32,856 bases of DNA from Silicimonas sp. (GCA_013002465.1 JABDJO010000125.1:1-32856), one strand, 5' to 3'. Shown: positions 8,445 to 17,155, counted from the stretch's first letter. The notes: generated from the letters alone by a model not told the origin. Program-made: numbers and translations.

Positions 8445-9930
8445 GGCTCAACTCGGCGGCGATGTCCTTGGTCTGTTCATAAAGCCGGCGAAACAAGGCA
8501 TAGCCTTTTTCATAGGCCGGATCAGGTTTGGCACGCACGGTCTCGGCCACAGGGTTCCAGGCGGCAATGTCGCCGCGCTCAACCGCCCCGATGGACAAAG
8601 CGGCCAGAAACGCATCGCCGAAACTCGCGCCGATCGTCTTTTCGCACACAACCTGGTCAATCCCGGTGATGTCGGACGTCGCCTGCAGCCACAGCCGATT
8701 CTGGGTGCCGCCACCCACGGCCAGAAGGCGCTTTGGTGACTGGCCCAACTCCGCGAAAGTATCCGTTACATGGCGCGTGCCATAGGCGATGCCCTCGATC
8801 AGCGCGCGATAGATGTCGCCGCGCTCATGGGTCAGGTTCAGTCCGAACAATACCCCCTTGGCGTTCATGTCATGGATCGGGGTGCGCTCACCCGAAAAAT
8901 AGGGCAACATCAACAACCCGTTGGCCCCTGGCGGAGATTGCGCGGCCTCGGCAGTCAGCACCGGGAACGCCTCGCCGCGTTCCAGATCCCGCGCCATCTG
9001 ATCGCGGAACCAATGTGTGAGCGTGCCCGAGGTCGCGAGCCCCGCCATCGAGGCATGCTCGCCCGAAAACAGCCAGGGCGCATACCAGATGCGCGGATCG
9101 GTAACCTGGGACTGGGCGCGCAGAATGATGAAGATGGTCGAACCATACATCATCATCATGTCGCCGGGGTGATCCACGCCGACCGAGAATGCCTCGGCCG
9201 CCGCGTCAATGGTGCCTGCCGTCACCGGCGTGCCCTTGGCCAGCCCGGTCGCCTCGGCAGCCCTGGCCGTCACTTCGCCCGCAATATCGCCCGACCACAT
9301 AAGGCGTGGCAACTTGTCCAAGGGCAGGATGTCGTCGGCCAGATCATCGACCCAAGTCTGCGTCGCCACGTCATAGAGCGGCGAGAAATTGGCCGCCGTG
9401 TAATGGTCGATCACCACTTCGCCGGTCAGACGCTGCACCAGAAAGCTGGTCGACGTCAGAACATGGGCTGTCGCTTCATAAACCTCGGGCCGGTTGCGTT
9501 TCAGCCAGAGAATCTTCGGCCCCACCGATTGCGACGTCAGCGCATTGCCGCAGCGCGCGATGATGGTCTTTTCGCCGATCCGGTCGGTCAACTCCCGCAC
9601 CTCGGCTTCGGCCCGCCCGTCGACGCCGTAGAGCACGCCGTTCATCAGGGGCGCGCCATCCGCATCCACCGGCAACATGCAGGGGCCGATGGCGCTGCAA
9701 GCGACCGCCTTGATGTCGGCGGGGTCAACGCGCGATGTGCTCAGAATCTTTTGACACACATGGACGAAATCCCCCCACCAATCCTCCTCTGGGCGATGTT
9801 CGGCCCAGCCGGGTTGCGGCACCAGCATGTCATGGCCACGGGCCGCCTGGGCCACCACGGACCCGGTTTCATCGACCAGCACACCCTTGGTTTCATAGGT
9901 GCCGATATCAATCCCAAGCGTGTAGGCCAT
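8434..9930 (-). CDS. FGGY-family carbohydrate kinase
   Basis: The 498-residue kinase would phosphorylate a ketose, polyol or related sugar with ATP. The N-terminal phosphate-1 motif is GIDIGTYETKGVLV and the C-terminal adenosine region includes AVGGGTQNRLWLQ. Overall length and both actin-like domains match xylulokinase, fuculokinase and ribulokinase relatives, but I cannot assign the sugar. The reading frame extends upstream to 10029; I chose the ATG at 9930 because it places the phosphate-1 motif at the very N-terminus and overlaps the M42 stop codon by one base (TGATG). It overlaps the SIS gene at its 3' end. Confidence 0.92.
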   Translation of the reverse strand: MAYTLGIDIGTYETKGVLVDETGSVVAQAARGHDMLVPQPGWAEHRPEEDWWGDFVHVCQKILSTSRVDPADIKAVACSAIGPCMLPVDADGAPLMNGVLYGVDGRAEAEVRELTDRIGEKTIIARCGNALTSQSVGPKILWLKRNRPEVYEATAHVLTSTSFLVQRLTGEVVIDHYTAANFSPLYDVATQTWVDDLADDILPLDKLPRLMWSGDIAGEVTARAAEATGLAKGTPVTAGTIDAAAEAFSVGVDHPGDMMMMYGSTIFIILRAQSQVTDPRIWYAPWLFSGEHASMAGLATSGTLTHWFRDQMARDLERGEAFPVLTAEAAQSPPGANGLLMLPYFSGERTPIHDMNAKGVLFGLNLTHERGDIYRALIEGIAYGTRHVTDTFAELGQSPKRLLAVGGGTQNRLWLQATSDITGIDQVVCEKTIGASFGDAFLAALSIGAVERGDIAAWNPVAETVRAKPDPAYEKGYALFRRLYEQTKDIAAELSHGD

Positions 9931-11024
9931 CAGGTATTGTCGTCCCGGTCGAGCGAGAATTCGGGCCCTATCTTTGCAAGGACACCGGCAAGGAGGTCGC
10001 TCAGGGCAACAAGATCGCCAAGATTGCAAACCTCGCGCGCCGAATGCGAATACCGCATCGGAAATCCGACATCTATCGAAGCAACGCCGCCGCCGACAAG
10101 CTGCACATAGGAAAGATCGGTCAATACCCCGACCTGCGCGCTGCGCTGCAAAGGGATCCCTTCGGCTTCGGCGACGTTCTCAAAGAGATGCACCATCGCG
10201 GGATGAGGGATAACCCCGTTCAAGGTGCCGCGCCCGTGAAAGGAATAAAGGCTCATCCCCGGGCCGCCGCCCAGAACCATGTCCCCCCGGGCACCCATGT
10301 CAGGCGTATCGGTGGCCAGCATCAGATCAAGCTGAATGGCGATATCGGGTTGCAGGCTTTGGGCCAGGGGCAGGGCGCCCCGCAGGTTGAACTCTTCCTG
10401 TACTGTGAACGCCAGATCGACGGGGGCGCCGCCGGTGCGGTCCTGCAATCGGCGTGCGATGTCCAAAAGCACGGCACAGCCCGCGCGATCATCGACGCTG
10501 GTGCCCGCGATACAGGCTTCGGTCAGTTCAACAGCACGCGGCGCATAGACAACCGGTGAACCGATCCGCACGCCCGCTGCCGCGACCGCATCAGCAGAAG
10601 AATGCCCGGTGTCCACGTAAAGCTCGGCATATGGCGTCACCCGGTACTTTTCATCCGGCGCGGTGGCGTGATGGCTCTTGTTGGCGATGATGCCCGGAAC
10701 ATCCTGGCCGTCACTGACGCAAATCAGAACCTCTTGTGCGGCCAGGGCCCGCTCTGGCACACCGCCAAGCCGCTCAAGACGGATCAATCCGTCGGGCTCG
10801 ATCCGACGCACGACAAATCCTAACTGGTCCATATGGGTGAACAGCATCACGCGTGGACCGTCGCCCGGAAAATGCGCCACGAGGTTGCCAAGCGTATCCG
10901 ACCGGCTTTCCACGCCGATCTTGCCCAACCGATCCCGCAACGAGCGCCGCACCCGGTCCTCGTGCCCCGAAAGCCCGGGGATCATCATCAATTCCAGAAG
11001 GTCTTGCCTGATCCGATCCGTCAT
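9930..11024 (-). CDS. M42-family metallohydrolase/aminopeptidase (SgcX/FrvX-like)
   Basis: The 364-residue protein belongs to the M42 family of di-metal aminopeptidases, also called cellulase M or endoglucanase-like. The metal and catalytic set appears complete: His64 (THMDQLGF), the Asp of SVDDRAG near 178, the Glu pair in VQEEF at 210-211, the Asp in QLDLMLATD near 233, and the His of RYSHSAREV. Members in Escherichia coli carbohydrate operons (SgcX, FrvX) sit beside sugar transporters, although peptidase activity is what is established for the family. It overlaps btpA upstream (ATGA) and the kinase downstream, so it is part of one operon. It may cleave an amide or peptide linkage of the imported compound, which is an inference. 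Confidence 0.9.
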   Translation of the reverse strand: MTDRIRQDLLELMMIPGLSGHEDRVRRSLRDRLGKIGVESRSDTLGNLVAHFPGDGPRVMLFTHMDQLGFVVRRIEPDGLIRLERLGGVPERALAAQEVLICVSDGQDVPGIIANKSHHATAPDEKYRVTPYAELYVDTGHSSADAVAAAGVRIGSPVVYAPRAVELTEACIAGTSVDDRAGCAVLLDIARRLQDRTGGAPVDLAFTVQEEFNLRGALPLAQSLQPDIAIQLDLMLATDTPDMGARGDMVLGGGPGMSLYSFHGRGTLNGVIPHPAMVHLFENVAEAEGIPLQRSAQVGVLTDLSYVQLVGGGVASIDVGFPMRYSHSAREVCNLGDLVALSDLLAGVLAKIGPEFSLDRDDNT

Positions 11025-11821
11025 GCCCGCGCCTTTCGCGCCTGGGCCATGAAGTCCTGCGCCCGATCTGGATCAATCGCGTTCCAGGTGTCGCCATCCA
11101 CTTTCAGCGACGAACCAACGATGCAGCCATCCGCGATGCCCAGGACATCCGCGACCGTGTCATGCTTGACGCCGGTGTTGGCCATCACGGGCGTGTTGGG
11201 CAGAACCGCTTTCACCGCCTCTAGGTCCGACAGGGCGGCGGCCTCTCCGGTGATCTGGCCCGACACCAGAACCGCGTCCGGGATCGAGGAAAAGACCGCC
11301 GAGCGCGCGCGGTCGGGCAGGGGGCGTTGATCCAGGGAATGGGCGAACTCCGCCGAAACATTATAGAGCATCGCCATGTCCTGCCGCCCCAACCGATCAC
11401 GATAACGCATCGCCTTGCCGGCATCCGGCGACCACACACCCATGTCCGAAGCATAGGTGCCGGTGAATATCTCGCGCACAAACGCGGCCCCCGTGGCGGC
11501 CCCCAAGGCAACGCTCGACATCGGATCCCACAGGACATTGACCCCAAAGGGCACTGAAATGTCGGACTTCAGGGCCCCGATCAGCGCCGCCATGGTCGCC
11601 GTGGAGGCCACATCGACCTGAAATTCGTAGGGGCGGTCGTTTTCATTGCCGAACATCACCGCATCGAACCCCGCATCCTGAAGCGCCATCAGGTCAGCCC
11701 GGGCGGCGGCAACAAGGTCGATCGCAGGGTCATGAAGGGGAGACCCGGGCAAAGCGCCGATATGCACCATTCCGATGACGGGCTTCCTGTCGCCGAATAT
11801 ACGTTGAAATTTTGCTGTCAA
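11021..11821 (-). CDS. BtpA/SgcQ family TIM-barrel protein, TTG start
   Basis: The 266-residue product matches the BtpA family: GMVHIGALPGSPLHDP near the N-terminus, GNENDRPYEF, the central WDPMSSVALGAATGA and a C-terminal IVGSSLKVDG phosphate-binding-like segment. BtpA was named for a role in photosystem I accumulation in cyanobacteria, while SgcQ of Escherichia coli is annotated as a putative nucleosidase; the reaction here is unknown. No ATG or GTG fits the N-terminus. A TTG at 11819-11821 lies 9 bases after AAAGGAG and gives MTAKFQRIFGDRKPVIGMVH, so I choose it over the extension to 12013, which runs into the divergent aldo/keto reductase gene. It is the first gene of the operon. Confidence 0.88.
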   Translation of the reverse strand: MTAKFQRIFGDRKPVIGMVHIGALPGSPLHDPAIDLVAAARADLMALQDAGFDAVMFGNENDRPYEFQVDVASTATMAALIGALKSDISVPFGVNVLWDPMSSVALGAATGAAFVREIFTGTYASDMGVWSPDAGKAMRYRDRLGRQDMAMLYNVSAEFAHSLDQRPLPDRARSAVFSSIPDAVLVSGQITGEAAALSDLEAVKAVLPNTPVMANTGVKHDTVADVLGIADGCIVGSSLKVDGDTWNAIDPDRAQDFMAQARKARA

Positions 11822-11864
11822 ACCAATCGTCTCCTTTGGATCGGACTCTAAAAGTGGCCATCTG

Positions 11865-11892
11865 TTTACGCAAAGAGAAACTTGGGTATGCT
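11865..11892 (+). promoter_or_regulatory. Candidate promoter of the aldo/keto reductase gene
   Basis: TTTACG (11865-11870) and TATGCT (11887-11892) are separated by 16 bases and lie about 30 bases before the aldo/keto reductase start, in the short divergent region shared with btpA. This is a pattern match only. Confidence 0.3.
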
Positions 11893-11924
11893 CGCCGGAA
11901 CACATGCGACATGGGGGCGAGAAG

Positions 11925-12953
11925 ATGAGCTTGAAGACACGGCACTGGGATCGGCTGGGAAACGGCGGGCTGACGTTCACCGAACTTGGATTTGGCACCG
12001 CCCCTCTTGGCAATCTCTACCGGGCGATCAGTGACGAGGACGCCCGCGCGGTGCTTGATGCGGCCTGGGAAGGCGGCGTGCGTTACTATGATACCGCGCC
12101 GCTTTACGGGCTGGGGCTGTCGGAAACCCGGCTGAACCCGTTTCTAAGGGGCAAGCCGCGCAACGATTATGTCCTGTCGACCAAGGTTGGGCGGCTCATT
12201 CAGCATTGCGCGCCCGAGTTCCGCGCTGGCGAAGGCAAATGGTTCGAGGTGCCCCAAAGGCGCGAACATTTCGACTATAGCTATGACGGCGTCATGCGCT
12301 CGGTCGAACATTCGTTTTCGCGCCTCGGCGTGGACCGGATCGACATCCTCTATGTTCACGACCTCTGCGTCTTTACCCATGGATCGAAGGCCGCCTCGGA
12401 CATGCGGATCGAGGAGTTTTTCGGCGCGCGCGGATATGACGCCATGGTTTCTCTCAGGGATCAGGGCGTGGTGCGTGCCATCGGTGGTGGCATCAACGAA
12501 TGGGAAGTCTGCCAAACCCTGGCCGAACGGGGCGATTTCGATCTGTTTCTATTGGCGGGCCGCTATACGCTTCTGGAACAAACGGCGCTGGACACCTTCC
12601 TGCCGCTCTGTGAGTCCCGTGGCATCGGCATCGTGACGGGTGGACCTTATAACTCCGGCATTCTGGCAACCGGAGCCAAGCCCGGCGCGTTCTACAATTA
12701 TGATCCGGCCCCGGCCGAGATACTTGACCGGGTGAACCGGATCGAAGCCGTCTGCAAGGACCACGGCGTTGCCATGGTCAACGCCGCTTTCCAGTTCCCG
12801 CTTCTGCACCCGGCCCATGTGGCTGTGATCCCTGGCGGACAGGGCGTCTCGGAAATGGCGGGCAATCTGAAGGCGGCGCAGGCCGAGATCCCGCGTGATC
12901 TTTGGGCCGACCTGAAGGCTCAGGGGCTGATGCGTGAAGATGCGCCCGCGTGA
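11925..12953 (+). CDS. Aldo/keto reductase, L-fucose/D-threo-aldose dehydrogenase type
   Basis: A 342-residue NAD(P)-dependent oxidoreductase with the complete aldo/keto reductase tetrad: Asp56 and Tyr61 in YYDTAPLYGLG, Lys87 in STKVGR and His145 in YVHDL. The sequence resembles the subgroup containing D-threo-aldose 1-dehydrogenase, L-fucose dehydrogenase and pyridoxal 4-dehydrogenase, which oxidise the anomeric carbon (or an aldehyde) to a lactone. The start could be the ATG at 11904, but 11925 follows a GGGGGCGAG stretch and begins directly at the barrel. It is divergent from the btpA operon. With the FucU-type mutarotase it suggests oxidation of an aldose, but the exact sugar is not determinable. 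Confidence 0.9.
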   Translation: MSLKTRHWDRLGNGGLTFTELGFGTAPLGNLYRAISDEDARAVLDAAWEGGVRYYDTAPLYGLGLSETRLNPFLRGKPRNDYVLSTKVGRLIQHCAPEFRAGEGKWFEVPQRREHFDYSYDGVMRSVEHSFSRLGVDRIDILYVHDLCVFTHGSKAASDMRIEEFFGARGYDAMVSLRDQGVVRAIGGGINEWEVCQTLAERGDFDLFLLAGRYTLLEQTALDTFLPLCESRGIGIVTGGPYNSGILATGAKPGAFYNYDPAPAEILDRVNRIEAVCKDHGVAMVNAAFQFPLLHPAHVAVIPGGQGVSEMAGNLKAAQAEIPRDLWADLKAQGLMREDAPA

Positions 12954-13039
12954 ATTGCGCGAGCTGAGTGAGGAACCAGTGACCTGGCGCTGCGGCGAGA
13001 AAAAAACTGTTTAAACTATTGAACTAAAATAAAAGATAT

Positions 13040-13882
13040 TCATCCACACTTGTTTGCCAGAAACGCGTTCACATCGCTGGCTCTCAGGTTCTTACGCTCA
13101 TCACGCTGCGATGAAACAAACAAAGCCGCTGCCCCTTGTGCGAACCCGATGGCGTCAACCATGGGCGCACCATTTAGCACGCACGCCGCAAGGGCCCCGA
13201 CAAACATGTCGCCTGCACCATGGGTCGACACAACTTCGACCGCATACCCGGGAAACGTCCGGCCCTCGAACCTGACACCATCGGCGCCTAGTGTTTCAAG
13301 CACCGGCAAGGTCATGGGCAGCGCCGGGTATTGGGCCGCCTCGACGCGGTTGACGATCAAAAGGTCCAACAGCTCCACCAAATCGTCCGACAGGTCCCGC
13401 GCGGGCGCCGCGTTCAGCCAGACCCGTGCTCCCGCCGCCCGGGCTTTTCCGGCAATCGTCAGGTTAGCTGCCTCGGGAACCTCGTTCTGCAACAGGACCA
13501 GTCCGGTCTCTGACGGGATATCAATGGCATCGCCGTCAATCCGCAAGTTCGCGGCAGACACGATCACTGCGCCGTAGTCCCCGTTGGCATCGACAATGGC
13601 CGCACTCATGCCGCTGGCGCCGTCGTCTTTTTGCAACTGGGCGATGTCAACGTGGGCGTCGCGCAAACCCGCCTCAAGCCTTGCACCGAAAGCGTCACCG
13701 CCGATCCGACCGGCAAAGCCCACATCGGCCCCTATGCGCGACGCGGCCACGGCCTGGTTGCCGCCCTTGCCGCCAAACACATAGTCCACACTTTCACCGG
13801 TCACGGTTTCGTCCAGTTCAGGGAAATGCGGTGCTCGAACCGCCACATCCAGATGGAGGGACCCGACGACCAGAAGTTTCAC
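13040..13882 (-). CDS. PfkB-family (ribokinase-like) sugar kinase
   Basis: A 280-residue carbohydrate kinase. The first PfkB signature appears as FGGKGGNQAVAASRIGAD near residues 36-53, and the second as STHGAGDMFVGALAA, with catalytic Asp225 and the anion hole GAGD. Ribokinase usually has DTTGAGD here, and this protein is somewhat shorter than the usual 300-310 residues, so it may act on a sugar other than ribose. Its ATG overlaps the stop of the TIM-barrel gene (ATGA), so the two are coupled. It faces the aldo/keto reductase gene across 86 bases, part of which is AT-rich (about 13002-13040). Confidence 0.88.
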   Translation of the reverse strand: MKLLVVGSLHLDVAVRAPHFPELDETVTGESVDYVFGGKGGNQAVAASRIGADVGFAGRIGGDAFGARLEAGLRDAHVDIAQLQKDDGASGMSAAIVDANGDYGAVIVSAANLRIDGDAIDIPSETGLVLLQNEVPEAANLTIAGKARAAGARVWLNAAPARDLSDDLVELLDLLIVNRVEAAQYPALPMTLPVLETLGADGVRFEGRTFPGYAVEVVSTHGAGDMFVGALAACVLNGAPMVDAIGFAQGAAALFVSSQRDERKNLRASDVNAFLANKCG

Positions 13883-14865
13883 GACAACAACGCCGCCTGA
13901 ACCAGCCGCATCGCAACCGGAGCGTCCTGTCGCATGATGGCGGATTGAAGGTCCGCATTGTCGACAAGACCATGCGCAATGGCGCGCAACCTGGTCACGA
14001 CCTCGATGTTGGTGCGCGCCTCTTCCACGGGATCAAGCCCCGAATGATCGGGGAAGGTATCGAAATAGATCGCACCACCGTATCCCAACCGCTCAAGCTG
14101 GACCAAAAGTTCAACGGTCTGAACGGGATGTACGGCCCCCACCATCAGCCCGTTATCCCATTTGCCATAGCCGTCATTCAGATGGACCCCCAATATCCGT
14201 GACTGGCGCGCCACAAGCACGGCGGCAAAAGCGGGCATCTCATCGGCATAAAGCACATGGGCGAAATCCAGCGTGACCCCGGTGTTCTTGCGCCCGATCT
14301 CCCTGATAGCCAGCAAGGTCGTCGCCGCATCGGGCATCAGGGCAAAGGCCCGCGGTTCGTTCGGTTTGTACTCCAGCGCAATGTCGATTGCGGGGTTGTG
14401 GTCGGCAATCTCGGCCATGGCCTCGATCGTGCGGTCCCAGGCGGCGCCATAATCCATCTGAAACGAATAATCGAACCCGTCCTGCCCCATCCAGAGTGTC
14501 ATCAGACTGCCACCCATCTCGGACAGCACATCCAGCCCGCGCCGGGTCTCATCAATCGCCGCCCGCCGGACCCTGGCCTCGGGATGCGTGAATGCCCCCA
14601 GTTTATAGGCCGGATCGGTGTAATACCGCATGGCCATCCCGTTCAGCGCCATGCCGCTATCGTCCAGCACGCGCGACAGGTCGCCGGGGCTGTCATCGAC
14701 GAAATGATCGGGATAGTTCAAATCGGCTGCATTCAGCCCCGCCGTAGCGGCGCGTTGCAGAAGATCGGCCGTCGTGATCGTGTTCTTGCCCGGCCAATAT
14801 GCGGCAGCGCCGATCCTGAAGGCATTTAGGCGGGCGGCAAAGCGGGGCGCATGCGTGTGATCCAT
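13879..14865 (-). CDS. Sugar (phosphate) isomerase/epimerase, xylose-isomerase-like TIM barrel
   Basis: A 328-residue member of the AP endonuclease 2/xylose isomerase-like fold. Likely metal ligands are visible in order: the Glu of IALEYKPNEPR, Asp and His of TLDFAHVLYADE, and HLNDGYGKWDNGLMVGAVHP, a segment also reminiscent of RhaI-type L-rhamnose isomerases. It would interconvert an aldose and a ketose or epimerise a sugar before or after phosphorylation by the overlapping PfkB kinase. The ATG at 14865 (MDHTHAP) is preferred to a GTG at 14919 that adds 18 residues without family resemblance. The exact reaction is not assignable. Confidence 0.85.
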   Translation of the reverse strand: MDHTHAPRFAARLNAFRIGAAAYWPGKNTITTADLLQRAATAGLNAADLNYPDHFVDDSPGDLSRVLDDSGMALNGMAMRYYTDPAYKLGAFTHPEARVRRAAIDETRRGLDVLSEMGGSLMTLWMGQDGFDYSFQMDYGAAWDRTIEAMAEIADHNPAIDIALEYKPNEPRAFALMPDAATTLLAIREIGRKNTGVTLDFAHVLYADEMPAFAAVLVARQSRILGVHLNDGYGKWDNGLMVGAVHPVQTVELLVQLERLGYGGAIYFDTFPDHSGLDPVEEARTNIEVVTRLRAIAHGLVDNADLQSAIMRQDAPVAMRLVQAALLS

Positions 14866-15038
14866 GGCGGCGACCTTATCCGCGCATTGGTCCGCTCTGC
14901 AATTTGCAAACGCCGGCACCGGCGATTTCGCCTCGGTTTCTTGGCCGAAAATCCCTAAAGTTACCCAGCCACCGCTTGCCCGCCGACCTTAACTGTGGTT
15001 GAACGGAAAAGACGAAACTGAACGAAAGAGTTTAGTGA

Positions 15039-15692
15039 ATGACCGATTTTTCCCAACGGCGCACAACCATGGTCGATACGCAGGTGCGCCCCTCGGATGT
15101 GACCAAGTTCACCATCATTGACGCCATGCTTTCTGTACCGCGCGAAATGTTCGTGCCCGACGACCGTCGCGAAGCGGCCTATGCCGGGGAACACGTCTCG
15201 CTTGGACAAGGACGTGTGGTGCTTGATCCGCGAACCTTGGCCAAGATGCTTGACGCGGTCGATATCCAGGGCGACGAAATCGTGCTCGATGTCGGCGCCG
15301 GGCTTGGGTATTCCTCTGCCGTTGCCGCGCGCATGGCAGAAGCGGTGATCGCCCTTGAAGAAGACCCTGATCTTGCGGCCGAAGCCGAGCATGCGCTTTC
15401 TGAAGCCTCCGCCGACAATGTGGCGGTGGTGAGCGGCCCCCTGGTCGATGGTGCCGCCAAACATGGGCCCTATGACGTCATTCTTTTGCAGGGAGCCGTG
15501 CAGCGGATGCCCGAGGCCCTGACCGACCAGTTGAAAGAAGGCGGACGGATCATCGCGATTTTTGATGAAAGCGGGTTGGGCGCGGTTCAGATCGGCTATA
15601 AAATCGACAACGCGATCAGTTGGCGGTCTGCATTTAACGCGGGCGCGCCCGTGCTGCCGGGATTTGAAGCGAACCGTGCGTTTGTACTTTAG
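15039..15692 (+). CDS. pcm: Protein-L-isoaspartate O-methyltransferase-like protein, divergent
   Basis: A 217-residue S-adenosylmethionine-dependent methyltransferase of the PCMT family. The SAM-binding motif I is VLDVGAGLGYSSAV, and the N-terminal RTTMVDTQVRPSDVTK is the hallmark of the alphaproteobacterial copy that precedes tolC. The region where true isoaspartyl methyltransferases show a GQTIS motif reads SLGQGRVVLDPRT instead, so repair activity on isoaspartate is doubtful. The tolC gene follows after 23 bases on the same strand, suggesting co-expression. Confidence 0.87.
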   Translation: MTDFSQRRTTMVDTQVRPSDVTKFTIIDAMLSVPREMFVPDDRREAAYAGEHVSLGQGRVVLDPRTLAKMLDAVDIQGDEIVLDVGAGLGYSSAVAARMAEAVIALEEDPDLAAEAEHALSEASADNVAVVSGPLVDGAAKHGPYDVILLQGAVQRMPEALTDQLKEGGRIIAIFDESGLGAVQIGYKIDNAISWRSAFNAGAPVLPGFEANRAFVL

Positions 15693-15715
15693 GTAACGTT
15701 GAAAGAGGAATCATC

Positions 15716-17077
15716 ATGGCTGGTTTGCCGCGGAAACTGGGATTTTGGGGGATCGCGGCGTTGCTTTGGGTTACGCCTGCAAGTGCCGAAACCCTGTCGG
15801 ATGCCTTGGCGACGGCCTATCGAAACAGCGGGTTGATCGACCAGAATCGCGCCGTGTTGCGGGCCGCGGACGAAGACGTTGCCCTGGCGGTCGCGACCTT
15901 GCGCCCGGTGCTGGCCTATGCCCTGGGGGCGAACTATTCGAACCCTTCGCTTGGCGATGAAACCTCGATCACGGCCACGCTCTCGGCCAGTATGTTGCTT
16001 TATGATTTTGGCCGCTCACAACTGGGCATTGATGGCGCCAAGGAAACCGTTCTGGCCACCCGTGCCGCCCTCGTCGACATCGAAAACACTGTTCTTCTGA
16101 ACACCGTCAACGCCTATCTGGCGGTGCGCCGGTCCGAGGCCTTCGTCGGGCTCAGAATGAACAACGTCCGGCTTTTGACCGAGCAGCTTCGTGCCACCCG
16201 TGACCGGTTCGAGGTCGGCGAAGTGACCCGCACCGATGTGTCACTGGCCGAAGCCCGGCTTGCGGCGGCCCGCAGCGGTCTGGCGGCCGAACAGGGCGGC
16301 CTGGCGCAGGCGCGTGAACAATACAAGGCCGTCGTCGGTGTCTATCCCGGTCGGCTGGCACCACCGCCACCAACCCCAGCCATTCCAGGCACTGAGAATG
16401 CGGCACGCGACATCGCCCGCAGGAACAACCCACAGATCGCGCAGGTCCAGCATCAGGTCAAGGCGGCCGAAATCGCGGTGCAACAGGCCGCGCGCTCAAT
16501 TTATCCAACGCTGGACGCGACGGGTCAGTTTTCCCTGGACGACGACGGCGACGACAGCACGAGTTTTGGCATCGAACTCTCTGGACCGATCTATCAGGGC
16601 GGCACCATCGCGGCAGGTCTTCGAAAGACCCAGGCGCTGAGGGATCAGGCCCGCGCCGGTCTCTACACAACCGGGCTTCTGGTCGATCAGCAGGTCGGCA
16701 ACGCCTATGCCAACCTGGCCGTGGCGATTGCCAGCATTGACGCCTCTGACCGCCAGGTTCGGGCGGCGCAATTGGCCCTGGATGGTGTCCGCGAAGAGCT
16801 TTTGCTGGGTGCCCGCACCACGCTAGAGGTTCTGGACCAGGAACAGGAACTTCTCGATGCCCAGACCAGCCGCGTATCGGCGATTGTCGACCGACACAGC
16901 GCTGTCTACCAGGTATTGGACTCAACGGGCATGCTTACTGCCGAAAGGCTGGGTCTGAATGTGCCGATATATGACCCTGCGGCCTATTATAACGCTGTGA
17001 AAGACGCCCCGCTTCACAACGTGAGCCCACAGGGCAAGAAACTTGACCGCGTTCTCAAGGCCATTGGTCGAGAGTAA
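15716..17077 (+). CDS. tolC: TolC-family outer membrane efflux protein
   Basis: A 453-residue outer-membrane channel for type I secretion and multidrug efflux. A Sec signal peptide (hydrophobic FWGIAALLWVTPASA, cleavage after ASA) is followed by two repeated TolC halves. Conserved segments include TLSDALATAYRNSGLIDQ, YDFGRSQ, the NTVNAYLAVRRSE helix, RFEVGEVTRTDVSLAEARL and, in the second half, GARTTLEVLDQEQELLDAQ. Length is as expected. AGAGGA precedes the ATG. No inner-membrane pump or adaptor genes are nearby, so this is the general-purpose copy. Confidence 0.95.
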   Translation: MAGLPRKLGFWGIAALLWVTPASAETLSDALATAYRNSGLIDQNRAVLRAADEDVALAVATLRPVLAYALGANYSNPSLGDETSITATLSASMLLYDFGRSQLGIDGAKETVLATRAALVDIENTVLLNTVNAYLAVRRSEAFVGLRMNNVRLLTEQLRATRDRFEVGEVTRTDVSLAEARLAAARSGLAAEQGGLAQAREQYKAVVGVYPGRLAPPPPTPAIPGTENAARDIARRNNPQIAQVQHQVKAAEIAVQQAARSIYPTLDATGQFSLDDDGDDSTSFGIELSGPIYQGGTIAAGLRKTQALRDQARAGLYTTGLLVDQQVGNAYANLAVAIASIDASDRQVRAAQLALDGVREELLLGARTTLEVLDQEQELLDAQTSRVSAIVDRHSAVYQVLDSTGMLTAERLGLNVPIYDPAAYYNAVKDAPLHNVSPQGKKLDRVLKAIGRE

Positions 17078-17155
17078 GCATTGCACGATCAAGAGGTTGC
17101 CGGGGCGCACTCCAGAGGTTACCTTGCCGTCGGGGGCAGCAAAGTCAGAGGGCAA

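Noticed and set aside
8770-10110. 446-codon plus-strand open frame opposite the FGGY kinase and M42 genes.
   Set aside because: Arg/His/Gly-rich translation with no domain; the opposite strand encodes a clear kinase and hydrolase.
13002-13040. AT-rich stretch between the aldo/keto reductase and PfkB kinase genes, considered as an attachment site or terminator.
   Set aside because: No inverted repeat with a T-run or duplicated core was found; it may only be the relaxed 3' flank of two convergent genes.
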